Positions 55,165 to 63,568 of a stretch of 64,000 nt of DNA are shown in pieces. The stretch covers positions 62,001 through 126,000 of the forward strand of contig NZ_JABASV010000007.1 of NCBI RefSeq assembly GCF_016107625.1, in the 5' to 3' direction. Position 1 is the stretch's first letter; every line of letters begins with the position of its first letter. A model generated the notes under the pieces. The model was not told where the DNA came from. It did not search any database and saw nothing but the letters and a program-made list of their open reading frames with translations. The translations under genes were made by a program, and so were the position numbers. This DNA is from Vreelandella alkaliphila (lineage in GTDB: Bacteria > Pseudomonadota > Gammaproteobacteria > Pseudomonadales > Halomonadaceae).

Positions 55165-56362
55165 CGGACCATTTTCTCCTTGGCCTTCCTTTACTCTGGA
55201 AGAGGCCCAGGCTGTTCAGGACGTACTGCTTTCCAACAGAGTGAACTATTGGACAGGCAAGGAGTGCGTTGAATTCGAAAAGGAGTTTGCTCAATTTGCC
55301 GAGACTAAGCATGCCATAGCGTTAGCAAATGGGACTAACGCGCTAGACTTAGCTCTAAAAGGGCTGGGTATTGGCGAAAAAGAGCATGAAGAGGTAATTG
55401 TTACCTCTCGAACGTTCGTGGCTTCTGCATCATGCATTGCGAATGTCGGGGCTGTGCCAATCTTTGCTGATGTTGATCGCGACTCTCAAAATATCACTGC
55501 CACCACGGTCGCTGAAAAAATTACCCCGCGTACTCGCGCTATTGTTGCCGTGCATCTAGCAGGATGGCCCTGCGAAATGCAGGAGCTCATGGCGTTGGCA
55601 GAGGAATACGGGCTTTATGTCATCGAAGATTGCGCTCAGGCTCATGGCGCTCGTTATCAAGGCCGAAGCGTCGGAGGAATAGGCCATGTGGGGTGTTGGT
55701 CGTTCTGCCAGGACAAAATTATGACCACTGGTGGTGAAGGGGGAATGGTCACTACCAATGACTCCGCGCTTTGGAAACGAATGTGGGCTTATAAAGATCA
55801 TGGCAAGAGCTGGGACGCTGTCTATGTGCAAGAACATCCACCGGGTTTCCGCTGGTTGCATGATACGTTTGGCACCAATTGGCGCATGACTGAAATGCAG
55901 GCCGTCATTGGTCGTATTCAACTTAAACGGATGCCTGAGTGGAGTGCGATTCGCCAGATGAATGCTCAACATATCTGGCAAGCTGCGTTGGATTGCAAAG
56001 GGTTGCGTGTTCCTGATTTTTGTTTAGATATGGCCTCTGGATCACTAACACAAGATACCAAGCATGCCGCTTATAAATGCTATGTATTCATTGATCCGCG
56101 TCAGCTACGGGATGGCTGGGATCGCGATCGTATCCTGAGTGATATCAACCTAAGAGGAGTACCCTGTTTTCCAGGCAGTTGCTCTGAAGTATATCTCGAA
56201 AAGGCCTTTTTAAACGCTGGCTGGCATCCACAAAGCAATTTGCCAGTTGCACAAGAGCTTGGTCAAACCAGTCTGATGTTTTTGTGCCATCCGACACTCT
56301 CCCAAGAAGAAATTGATAAGACATGTCAAGTGCTCAAAGAGGTCATGGCGCTAGCTGTTTAA
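55157..56362 (+). CDS. DegT/DnrJ/EryC1/StrS-type sugar aminotransferase
   Basis: PLP enzyme of 401 residues that transaminates a keto sugar nucleotide. Features in order: FALANGTNALDLAL-like (LANGTNALDLALK), VTSRTFVASASCI, EDCAQAHGARYQG (PLP-binding Asp), and the PLP lysine in SFCQDKIMTTGGEGG. The pattern fits the family that uses the 4-keto product of PglF/WbpM-type enzymes to make 4-amino-4,6-dideoxy sugars. Its start is inside the ATP-grasp gene (8-bp overlap), so they are co-translated. Confidence 0.92.
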   Translation: MLNGPFSPWPSFTLEEAQAVQDVLLSNRVNYWTGKECVEFEKEFAQFAETKHAIALANGTNALDLALKGLGIGEKEHEEVIVTSRTFVASASCIANVGAVPIFADVDRDSQNITATTVAEKITPRTRAIVAVHLAGWPCEMQELMALAEEYGLYVIEDCAQAHGARYQGRSVGGIGHVGCWSFCQDKIMTTGGEGGMVTTNDSALWKRMWAYKDHGKSWDAVYVQEHPPGFRWLHDTFGTNWRMTEMQAVIGRIQLKRMPEWSAIRQMNAQHIWQAALDCKGLRVPDFCLDMASGSLTQDTKHAAYKCYVFIDPRQLRDGWDRDRILSDINLRGVPCFPGSCSEVYLEKAFLNAGWHPQSNLPVAQELGQTSLMFLCHPTLSQEEIDKTCQVLKEVMALAV

Positions 56363-56382
56363 TCATTTTTTCAAGCCTTCCA

Positions 56383-56463
56383 GAATTTAAAAGATCATCT
56401 GTATTTAAAAGATCAGCTGTCTTTAAAGCTACCTGCATTTAAAGCTCACTATTTAAAATAGCT
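56383..56463. repeat. Imperfect tandem repeat centred on TTTAAA
   Basis: Units of 16-18 bp begin at 56383, 56401, 56419, 56435 and a partial at 56451. Units 1 and 2 (GAATTTAAAAGATCATCT and GTATTTAAAAGATCAGCT) differ at two positions; later units keep TTTAAA. It fills most of the 158-bp gap between the aminotransferase and the GT4 gene. Confidence 0.8.
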
Positions 56464-56520
56464 AATGTCGGCAAACGAGCACTCAACCTGTGTGGCTTGG
56501 TGTTTCGTTAAGGAGTTTTT

Positions 56521-57735
56521 ATGAAGCCTAAGGTTGCTACATCGAATAAGCGTTTTTTGCTGATATCGGGCACAAGCTATTCGTTGGTCAATTTTCGAGG
56601 GCCACTGGTGCAAGCCTTGATCAAAGCTGGATTAGACGTCCATGTGGCTGCTCCAGGGCTTCTTGAAGACATGACTACTCGCCAGCAACTTGAAGCTTGG
56701 GGGGCTGTTGCTCACGACTTTCCGATGCAGAGAAATGGACTAAACCCGTGGCGCGATGCTTTAACGCTGCACGCACTTTATTGTCTTATGTGCAGGATTC
56801 GCCCAGAAATGGTGCTTAGCTACACGATCAAGCCAGTTGTTTACGGACTACTAGCAGCCTGGCTGGCTAGAGTTCCTCGCCGCTATGCATTAGTTACCGG
56901 GCTAGGTTACGCATTTGCTAGTCAGGCCAGCGGCAAGCGTGCTCTGGTCTATCAAGTCGTGCGTAGGTTATATGCCGCGGCACTCAATAGAGCAGACAAG
57001 GTGTTTTTCCAGAATCCTGATGATAACGCTTTGTTTCGTGAGCTGGGGATACTGCGTGAGAAGGTGCCTTCGCAGGTTCTCAATGGATCAGGGGTAGACA
57101 TGAACCATTTTACGGTAGCTCCTATACCCGCAGGCCCACCGCGCTTCTTACTGATTGCTCGCCTGTTGGGCGATAAAGGCGTGCGTCAATATGCTGATGC
57201 TGCACGCCGAATCAAACAGCGGCATCCCGAGATAGTATTTCAACTGGCCGGTGACATTGATAGTAATCCCGATACGATTACTCGGGAAGAATTGGATATC
57301 TGGGTTAAGGAGGGCTCAATTGATCATTTAGGCTGGCTTAATGACGTGCGCCCGGCAATAGCGAATTGCAGTGTTTATGTACTTCCCAGCTATTACCGGG
57401 AAGGTACACCCCGTTCAGTGTTGGAAGCTATGGCGATGGGGCGGGCGGTGATCACTACCGATGCGCCTGGATGCCGTGAGACTGTCATTGAGGGTGATAA
57501 TGGCTACTTGATACCCGTTAGAGATGTCGATGCGCTTGAGGGTGCCATGCAGGCGTTCATTGATAGTCCTGCCCTAGTACAAAGCATGGGCCGACGTTCG
57601 TATGAAATTGCTAAAGATAGGTACGATGTTCATAAAGTTAATGCCGTCATGCTTAAATCGATGGAAATAAAAGGTCTGGTATCGAGTGGCCGAGAGCAAG
57701 CGCTAGTTAACAATAATGCTATTAATGAAGCCTGA
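56521..57735 (+). CDS. Glycosyltransferase family 4
   Basis: GT-B-fold transferase of 404 residues. The N-terminal domain runs FLLISGTSYSLVNFRGPL, and the C-terminal domain (about 195-380) has RFLLIARLLGDKGVRQYADA and the GT4 signature SYYREGTPRSVLEAMAMGRAVITTDAPGCRETV in parts, with the catalytic-region Glu in the E-x7-E motif. It follows the tandem-repeat gap. Sugar donor and acceptor cannot be read from sequence. It probably adds the second or a later residue of the repeat unit. Confidence 0.92.
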   Translation: MKPKVATSNKRFLLISGTSYSLVNFRGPLVQALIKAGLDVHVAAPGLLEDMTTRQQLEAWGAVAHDFPMQRNGLNPWRDALTLHALYCLMCRIRPEMVLSYTIKPVVYGLLAAWLARVPRRYALVTGLGYAFASQASGKRALVYQVVRRLYAAALNRADKVFFQNPDDNALFRELGILREKVPSQVLNGSGVDMNHFTVAPIPAGPPRFLLIARLLGDKGVRQYADAARRIKQRHPEIVFQLAGDIDSNPDTITREELDIWVKEGSIDHLGWLNDVRPAIANCSVYVLPSYYREGTPRSVLEAMAMGRAVITTDAPGCRETVIEGDNGYLIPVRDVDALEGAMQAFIDSPALVQSMGRRSYEIAKDRYDVHKVNAVMLKSMEIKGLVSSGREQALVNNNAINEA

Positions 57736-57823
57736 AAATATAAAATTATTTCCTAAGGCTTAATGGTCTGTTGAATAAAACCTATTAATTCTATTCCTAA
57801 TACAATTATGAGAACCTATTGAT

Positions 57824-58744
57824 ATGGCTTTCTTCTCGGTGATCATGCCTGTTTATAATAAGGTGAACACTTTAAGTGATTCCCTGGAGTGTATATATAG
57901 GCAAAATTTCAAAGATTTTGAGGTGATTGCCGTAGATGATGGTTCTACAGATGGCTCTCTTGGCATTTTGCAGCAGTATGAGAAGGCCGGTTTATTAAGG
58001 CTTTACCAGCGTGATTCTCCCGGTTCAGGAGGATATGCCGCGCGCAACTTAGGGGCAGATAAATCAACCGGTGAGTGGTTGGTTTTTTTTGACGCTGACG
58101 ACATTATGTTATCAGACCATTTGTCATGTTTTGCCAATGCAATTAGTCAATATTCTGATATTGAGTTATACGTCAATGCTTACCAGAAGATGGAAGGCTG
58201 GCGGCGGCTGCCGAGAATAAAAGGACGGGCTAGTGGTCGCCTGAGTCGCTTGGAGGCCTTAGAATTCTTTGCACTTTTCGACTTTATTCACATGAATGGT
58301 GCGTGTATTTCGCGTCAGCGTTTTTTATCTATGGGAGGGTTTCCTGCTGGGCTTTATCGCCGAGGTGGCGATGTATATTTCTGGTTGAAAGTGCTCTGCG
58401 AATTAAAAACGATTCACTACAACGCCAATGTGACTACTTTATGGCTGCTTGAAAACAGCGATATCACGCGTGATAAACGCAACCTTGTTGGTTTACATCC
58501 TGGTGTTGATCTTTTTAAACAGTATGAATCTACATTAAAGCGTAGTGAGCGGCGACAATTGCGTTTGGCAATAAATCGCAAAGTTCTTTCTTGGGCCGTT
58601 GAGAAGAAGCTGCTTGGCCAATCAGTGCGCTTGGATTTAGAAGCATTAAGATTGGGAGGGATGAACATGCGTTTATGGCTGCATGCTATCTCATTACTAG
58701 TGCCCCAACCTTATTACAATCAGTTACGTCGCCGTATTAAATAA
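57824..58744 (+). CDS. Glycosyltransferase family 2 (first copy)
   Basis: GT-A-fold transferase, 306 residues: FSVIMPVYNKVNTLSDSL, VDDGSTDGSLGIL (nucleotide binding), and DXD-like FFDADDIML at about 90-100. The C-terminal third is helical and basic (RRQLRLAINRK), perhaps membrane-associated. It lies between a GT4 and the glycerol-phosphate genes. The donor is unknown. Confidence 0.9.
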   Translation: MAFFSVIMPVYNKVNTLSDSLECIYRQNFKDFEVIAVDDGSTDGSLGILQQYEKAGLLRLYQRDSPGSGGYAARNLGADKSTGEWLVFFDADDIMLSDHLSCFANAISQYSDIELYVNAYQKMEGWRRLPRIKGRASGRLSRLEALEFFALFDFIHMNGACISRQRFLSMGGFPAGLYRRGGDVYFWLKVLCELKTIHYNANVTTLWLLENSDITRDKRNLVGLHPGVDLFKQYESTLKRSERRQLRLAINRKVLSWAVEKKLLGQSVRLDLEALRLGGMNMRLWLHAISLLVPQPYYNQLRRRIK

Positions 58745-58771
58745 TCTTTGCAAGCAAAGGGGGCAGCACTC

Positions 58772-59233
58772 ATGACCAAGACAGTAATTACTTATGGCAC
58801 CTTTGACATGTTCCATATTGGCCATCTGAATTTGCTAAGACGTTTGGCTGAAATGGGGGATCGTTTGGTAGTGGGAATCTCAACGGATGAGTTTAACACG
58901 CTCAAAGGCAAGCGCACGTTGATTCCATTTGAGCACCGTGCTGAGATTGTACGCTCCTTGCGCTATGTCGACCAAGTGATTCCCGAGACCGACTGGGAAC
59001 AAAAGCTTCAGGATATCCAGCGCTATTCAGTTGACACCTTTGCCATTGGTGATGATTGGAAAGGCCACTTTGACTTTCTTTCACCCCACTGTGAAGTGAT
59101 ATATCTGCCACGTACCGATGGCGTCTCTACGACTCAATTGAAACGTTCACTTAATCCTTTCTATAGCGTTTCACGTGATGAGTTAATGAATGCCTTTGAC
59201 GTGCTCGATACGTTAAGAAAAGACTTCGGCTAA
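58772..59233 (+). CDS. tagD: Glycerol-3-phosphate cytidylyltransferase, TagD-like
   Basis: Makes CDP-glycerol from CTP and glycerol 3-phosphate. The 153-residue protein begins with VITYGTFDMFHIGHLNLLRR (HxGH nucleotidyl-transfer motif), has the substrate-site FAIGDDWKGHFDFL and ends with the RTDGVSTTQLK loop. These are the signatures of TagD. Start ATG 58772 follows AAAGGGGG. It directly precedes the CDP-glycerol transferase-like gene, so a glycerol-phosphate substituent or chain on the capsule is likely. Confidence 0.93.
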   Translation: MTKTVITYGTFDMFHIGHLNLLRRLAEMGDRLVVGISTDEFNTLKGKRTLIPFEHRAEIVRSLRYVDQVIPETDWEQKLQDIQRYSVDTFAIGDDWKGHFDFLSPHCEVIYLPRTDGVSTTQLKRSLNPFYSVSRDELMNAFDVLDTLRKDFG

Positions 59234-59273
59234 TGTTCCTTTGATTGATGGCGATAGTGCCAAGGAAATCACA

Positions 59274-60485
59274 ATGTCCTCTTACACACTTCGTTTAGCA
59301 AAACAGCTGGCATGGTTACCGCTGTGCCTGATCGGCGGATGCTTTCCCCGCAATGATCGTTTATGGATATTTGGTGCTTGGCACGGTCGCCAGTTCGCTG
59401 ACAACACAAGCTATTTGTATCGCCATGTACGTGATCATGAGCCTAGCTTGAGAGCGGTTTGGCTTGCGCATGATCAAGAGGTTGTTAAGCGAGTTCGCGA
59501 AGAGGGCGGAGAAGCCTATCTTGCTTACTCAGTCAAAGGAATCCTGTTGTCGCTGCGTGCGCGGCTTTTTCTTGTCACTCATTCGGCAGAAGATGTTAAT
59601 CCCCATGCGTCATTTGGGGGACAGCTAATCAATCTGACTCATGGAACCCCTCTTAAGCGCTTGGTTCAGGATGCTCGCTCTTTCCGGCTTGGCGTTTTTA
59701 CCGGCGTATTTGATCGTTACCTGCGCCGAGTACTACCTGGGCAGCGCAGGCCTCAGCAAGTATTAGTGGCTTCTGACGTCGGCCGAGAGCGAATGATCTC
59801 TGCCTTCGGTTTACCAAGCGATCGTGTCACTGCCCTTGGCTATCCTCGCTGGAGTGCTTTCCAAGAAAATGCGTCAACATTATTGCAACAGGCTGGCATC
59901 GATATATTGGCGTACGACAAGGTAGTGCTATATGCACCGACCCTTAGAATGCAAGGCAAGGGGGGGCTTGATGTGTCCCAAGGAGAACGCCTAGAAGCAT
60001 TACTGCCATGGCTTGAAAAGCATCGAGTGCTATTGCTCATCCGCGGGCACACCTCGTTGAAAATGAGCGGTGTACAAGCGTTAATGGAGGGGAATGCGAG
60101 TATTCGTGAAGCGCCTGTCAGTATATTTCCAGATGTAAATGCTTTATTTCCGGCAGTGGATGTACTTATCACTGACTACTCGAGTTTGATGTTCGACTAT
60201 GCTTGTTTGAATCGCCCCATCATTTTGATGGCACCTGACCTGGATGATTATCTCAACCTCGATGTAGGGGTTTATGGAGATTATCTTGCTGACGCGCCAG
60301 GTCCGGTAATCGAATCTTGGGAGCATTTACCTGAAGCCTGGGACTCCTTGACTAAAAAGGTCCATCACCAGCGCTTAGCAACTTTTGTAGCTCGACATGC
60401 CGCTATGAACGATGGCAGAGAGTGTGAACGCGTCACCTCTCATCTGCGTAACAGCTGTCGCCTCGAAGTAACCAGCCATGCCTGA
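59274..60485 (+). CDS. CDP-glycerol glycerophosphotransferase family protein
   Basis: TagB/TagF-type enzyme of 403 residues that transfers glycerol phosphate from CDP-glycerol. An N-terminal hydrophobic stretch is followed by family landmarks: LINLTHGTPLKRL (about 125-137, H-G-T), VVLYAPTLRMQ, LLIRGHTSLKM, and DVLITDYSSLMFDYACLNRPIILM in parts. One domain only, so it may add a single glycerol phosphate (TagB-like) or a short chain. Its neighbour TagD provides the donor. ATG 59274 follows AAGGAAA; the longer frame is unlikely. Confidence 0.9.
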   Translation: MSSYTLRLAKQLAWLPLCLIGGCFPRNDRLWIFGAWHGRQFADNTSYLYRHVRDHEPSLRAVWLAHDQEVVKRVREEGGEAYLAYSVKGILLSLRARLFLVTHSAEDVNPHASFGGQLINLTHGTPLKRLVQDARSFRLGVFTGVFDRYLRRVLPGQRRPQQVLVASDVGRERMISAFGLPSDRVTALGYPRWSAFQENASTLLQQAGIDILAYDKVVLYAPTLRMQGKGGLDVSQGERLEALLPWLEKHRVLLLIRGHTSLKMSGVQALMEGNASIREAPVSIFPDVNALFPAVDVLITDYSSLMFDYACLNRPIILMAPDLDDYLNLDVGVYGDYLADAPGPVIESWEHLPEAWDSLTKKVHHQRLATFVARHAAMNDGRECERVTSHLRNSCRLEVTSHA

Positions 60486-60564
60486 ACGACTGTAAATACA
60501 AGATGAGTACGTAGTTTGAATAGAGAATAAAGCTAGCTTCTCAATGATTTTATGGGGATGCGAC

Positions 60565-61506
60565 ATGTCATTTTATGAAAAAGGGATAAAGAGCAGGCAG
60601 ATAGGTGACGATGCCAATGGTGGTGCTCGAGTTGGTTTTCCAAGGGTTTCTGTGATTGTACCGACTTATTATGACTGGTCACGTCTAAAAAAGTGTGTTG
60701 TTGCATTAGAGAACCAGTCGCTTGCCCAAGACAATTTTGAAGTCATTATTGTCAATAATGCCTCTGATGATTCTCCGCCAGCAGACTTTTACTTACCCAA
60801 AAACTTCACCATGATCAAAGAAGCGAAACCAGGCTCATATGCAGCAAGAAATGCCGCATTAAAGATTTCTCGAGGTGAAATAGTTGCGTTTACTGATTCT
60901 GATTGTATCCCAGATCCTTATTGGCTGGAGACAGCTATTAATCGACTCGATAAAGGTGCAGAACGCGTTGCTGGTAAAGTAGAGCTTTTCTTCAAATCTG
61001 AAAAACTGACGCTTGTTGAAATTTATGAAAAGGCCTTTGGATTTGATCAAGAACGCTATGCTCAGCGGGGAGGAGCGGTGACTGCTAATATGGTGACTTG
61101 GTCAAAAAACTTTGAAATAGTTGGATTTTTTAACGATAACCTTATGTCTGGCGGTGACAATGAATGGGGAGTGCGTGCGAGCGAAAAAGGGATTCCTGTT
61201 GAATACGCCCAGGAGGTTATTGTTAACCATCCTGCACGCTCAAATGTAAAGGATATTCTTAAAAAACGAAGGCGAGTGATGGGAGGGCAGTTGCATAAAA
61301 TGAAAAAGAATTCGAAGAGAAGTTTTATTATAATTTTAGCTAAAGGCTATTTCCCACCAATAAAAGCGCTAAAGTTGTTTTTAGAAAAAGAGTTGACTTT
61401 TTCAGAGAGGTTTTTAGCTTATCTGTTGTGTTATTATTTTAAATCTTATTCAGCCACGTACAGGTTGGCGCTACTCCTCGGCCTGGCTAAGCCAGAAAGA
61501 TCTTAG
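60565..61506 (+). CDS. Glycosyltransferase family 2 (second copy)
   Basis: GT-A enzyme of 313 residues: VSVIVPTYYDWSRLKKCV, AKPGSYAARNAALKISRGE and DXD-like AFTDSDCIPDPYW (about 110-120), then SGGDNEWGVRASEKGI, the conserved ED-like acceptor helix. A C-terminal hydrophobic/basic tail suggests membrane contact. ATG 60565 follows GGGGATG; ATG 60544 lies farther upstream without a ribosome site. Last gene of the operon, followed by a strong terminator. Confidence 0.9.
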   Translation: MSFYEKGIKSRQIGDDANGGARVGFPRVSVIVPTYYDWSRLKKCVVALENQSLAQDNFEVIIVNNASDDSPPADFYLPKNFTMIKEAKPGSYAARNAALKISRGEIVAFTDSDCIPDPYWLETAINRLDKGAERVAGKVELFFKSEKLTLVEIYEKAFGFDQERYAQRGGAVTANMVTWSKNFEIVGFFNDNLMSGGDNEWGVRASEKGIPVEYAQEVIVNHPARSNVKDILKKRRRVMGGQLHKMKKNSKRSFIIILAKGYFPPIKALKLFLEKELTFSERFLAYLLCYYFKSYSATYRLALLLGLAKPERS

Positions 61507-61568
61507 CGTGAAATTATGTGATTGGTGAGTGGTGATGGGTTAGCGGTAGTCGAGTATTGTTTTTATAC

Positions 61569-61614
61569 ATGCCTCGCCGAATATTAAAAAAATATTCGGC
61601 GAGGCATTTTTTTT
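61569..61614 (+). terminator. Strong rho-independent terminator of the capsule operon
   Basis: A 17-bp perfect inverted repeat (61569-61585 with 61591-61607, GCCTCGCCGAATATT and its complement) closes a five-base A loop and is followed by TTTTTTT. It follows the last glycosyltransferase by 62 bp. It also has A-richness upstream, so it could act in both directions. Confidence 0.9.
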
Positions 61615-61745
61615 ACTTAATATTTTTTAGGGAGCAGCAGACTATCGTCTTAATCAGTAAGTGACTGATAAGCCTAGGGTTACGCATTGAGGTGAATAGT
61701 CTTTTGAATTAAGTTGTATTTGTAGATACGGTATTGACAGATATA

Positions 61746-61757
61746 GTCTTTGCAGAC
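61746..61757. promoter_or_regulatory. Possible promoter/operator of the toxin-antitoxin pair
   Basis: TTGACA at 61734-61739 is a perfect -35 hexamer, with only a poor -10 about 17 bp on. The short dyad GTCT-TTGC-AGAC overlaps this region and could bind the antitoxin. Both are weak on their own. Confidence 0.3.
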
Positions 61758-61815
61758 ACAAATTTTTTGATTTAGTATTTATGGATAGGAAGGTGCAGGA
61801 AAGTTCGAGGTGCTT

Positions 61816-62214
61816 ATGCAAACAGCCAGCAATGTTATTCAGGATAAGGCCGCCGCTGCGGCTGGTCTAAAAGCCGCTGTGCGTATTTTGGATAAATGGC
61901 GGGCGACAGGTGAGCAGGGCGAATCGATTCTACGCGTCTCCCACAGCAGCTATGCCCGCGCGCGGCGGGGAGATTTAGCTGAGATCAAGTTAGACAGTGA
62001 TCAATTGGCACGAATCAGTTATTTGCTCAATATTCATGCGGCACTGCGAATGCTGTTTGAAAACCCTGATAATGTTTACGGGTTCGTCTCTATGGCAAAT
62101 CACAATCCTTACTTTAACGGGCGTACGCCGCTTGAGGTGATTGGTACTGGAGATTTCGCAGCACTTTATGAAACCTTCAAGCGTATTGATAGTTTGCGAG
62201 GTGCTCAGTGGTAG
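61816..62214 (+). CDS. Antitoxin, Xre/MbcA/ParS family
   Basis: A 132-residue antitoxin of a RES-type system. An N-terminal helix-turn-helix-like region (about 15-75, WRATGEQGESILRVSHSSYARAR in parts) precedes the ParS/DUF2384 toxin-binding end with NIHAALRMLFENPDNVYGFVSMANHNPYFNGRTPLEVIGTGDFAALYE (in parts; the GxTPLE/D stretch is characteristic). ATG 61816 has GAGG five bases upstream; a GTG six bases earlier is possible. It overlaps the toxin gene by seven bases. Confidence 0.88.
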   Translation: MQTASNVIQDKAAAAAGLKAAVRILDKWRATGEQGESILRVSHSSYARARRGDLAEIKLDSDQLARISYLLNIHAALRMLFENPDNVYGFVSMANHNPYFNGRTPLEVIGTGDFAALYETFKRIDSLRGAQW

Positions 62215-62924
62215 ATTCGGCGGGAATAAGCGAAGGTTCGCTGCCCCTTTGTCAATCGAAAGAGGTAGTGGGGTATCGCTTAGTCAACAGTAAATTTCCT
62301 CCCATTGGGCTGTTTGACGATGTTGCGAGCCTCGATGAGTTTGAAGCGCTTTATGCCCTGCAGGCGCTGACGAATCCAAGGCTGCGTAACGAGGCTGGTG
62401 ATTTGGGGCTCATTCCTCACAATCAGATTCCCTTTGGGATCCGAGGATGCTCTTATGCGACAGCGCCTTTTACCCACGTTAATCCGGAGGGTTCTCGCTT
62501 TAGCGACGGCAGCTTTGGTGTGCTTTACATTGCGGATGCACAACCAACGGCAATCAGTGAAGTGAGGCACCATCAGGAAATCTATTGGAAAAACGTACCA
62601 TCGTTACATTTTGAACGGTTTATCTTCCGTGGGCTTAAGTGCCTATTTAATGAAAAAGCCTGTCGTGATGGCTTAGTGCTTCAATCGTCCCATGTCATTT
62701 ATGATGCCGACGATTATCGAGCAGCGCGCACGTTAGGCAGAGAGCTTCGCAAAGAGCAACGTACCGGTTTGCGTTATCATTCTGTTCGGCAACCAGGTGC
62801 CACTTGCTGGGCGTTAATGACGCCGCAGTTCGTCCTGGATATTATCCAGACCACTCATATTGAGATGATCTGGAACGGGCGAATAGCCCAAGTGAATCGC
62901 CTCTCAGCGGTACCCATCAAGTGA
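62208..62924 (+). CDS. RES-domain toxin, NAD+ phosphorylase type
   Basis: Toxin of 238 residues with the RES domain, a fold related to ADP-ribosyltransferases; characterised members degrade NAD+. The early VVGYRLVNSKFPP and later GSRFSDGSFGVLYIADAQPTAISEVRHH (in two parts) bear the conserved Arg, Tyr, Glu and Ser residues for which the family is named. Reading opens at GTG 62208, inside the antitoxin gene, which fixes translational coupling. The usual length is 150-240. The domain appears complete, so activity is possible. Confidence 0.87.
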   Translation: MVDSAGISEGSLPLCQSKEVVGYRLVNSKFPPIGLFDDVASLDEFEALYALQALTNPRLRNEAGDLGLIPHNQIPFGIRGCSYATAPFTHVNPEGSRFSDGSFGVLYIADAQPTAISEVRHHQEIYWKNVPSLHFERFIFRGLKCLFNEKACRDGLVLQSSHVIYDADDYRAARTLGRELRKEQRTGLRYHSVRQPGATCWALMTPQFVLDIIQTTHIEMIWNGRIAQVNRLSAVPIK

Positions 62925-62938
62925 ATTCAGTAGCGTAA

Positions 62939-63415
62939 TTATGTTCGCTGTTGCTCGGTGAAGCGCTGCATGATCGTGAGTGTTTTATCACTAACATGAT
63001 GCTCCATGCCCTCTGCATCAATACGCGCTGTGCTGTCATCAACTCCAAGGGCACGCAAGAAATGCAACACCACATCGTGGCGTGACCGGGAAATTTCGGC
63101 CATTTTTTGCCCTTCTTCGGTCAAGAAGAGCGAGCGATAGGGCTTGCTTGTCACTAGGCCCAGCTCATTCAGGCGGCGAATCATTTTAGAGACGGTAGCT
63201 TGGCTAACGGCCATTCGGGTGGCGATATCGGCTGCGCGCGCTTCTCCACGGTGGCGTAATAAGTCGCCGATTAACTCGACATAATCTTCGATCAGTTCCG
63301 TTTCGTGGGCATTACGCACCGTCTCATACTGCTGCGCATGCTGTTCCACTGGCGGTAGCGCATCTCCATCTTGGCCGTATGCGGTAGGAGAGTGTTGCTG
63401 TTGGTATTCACTCAT
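62939..63415 (-). CDS. mntR: Manganese-responsive regulator MntR
   Basis: DtxR-family repressor controlled by Mn2+, about 158 residues. The N-terminal 30 residues are variable (Gln-rich); the winged helix is ELIEDYVELIGDLLRHRGEARAADIA in parts, VSQATVSKMIRRLNELGLV, and the dimer/metal-binding part has LTEEGQKMA, SRHDVVLHFL and EGMEHHVSDKTL. This is the enterobacterial-type MntR without an SH3 domain. ATG 63415 is given; a TTG start two codons earlier is possible and neither has a clear ribosome site. It is divergent from a small membrane-protein gene across a likely MntR box. Confidence 0.92.
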   Translation of the reverse strand: MSEYQQQHSPTAYGQDGDALPPVEQHAQQYETVRNAHETELIEDYVELIGDLLRHRGEARAADIATRMAVSQATVSKMIRRLNELGLVTSKPYRSLFLTEEGQKMAEISRSRHDVVLHFLRALGVDDSTARIDAEGMEHHVSDKTLTIMQRFTEQQRT

Positions 63416-63482
63416 TGGCAAAATTTATCAAGGTTAGTGGAAACGTTAATTAGTGATGGTAGCGCATTTTTTTAGATAATTG

Positions 63483-63496
63483 TTAGCCATGGCTAA
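63483..63496. promoter_or_regulatory. MntR-box-like palindrome
   Basis: TTAGCCATGGCTAA is a perfect 14-bp palindrome between mntR and the divergent small-protein gene. Its core TAGC-N4-GCTA has the same layout as MntR boxes described in E. coli. Position and symmetry support an MntR operator; binding not shown. Confidence 0.6.
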
Positions 63497-63568
63497 ACTG
63501 TTTACAGAAAGCTTTTTTGTTGAGCTGCAGCTGTACTTATTGGGATCCTAGCATAGGAGGAAGAAATA

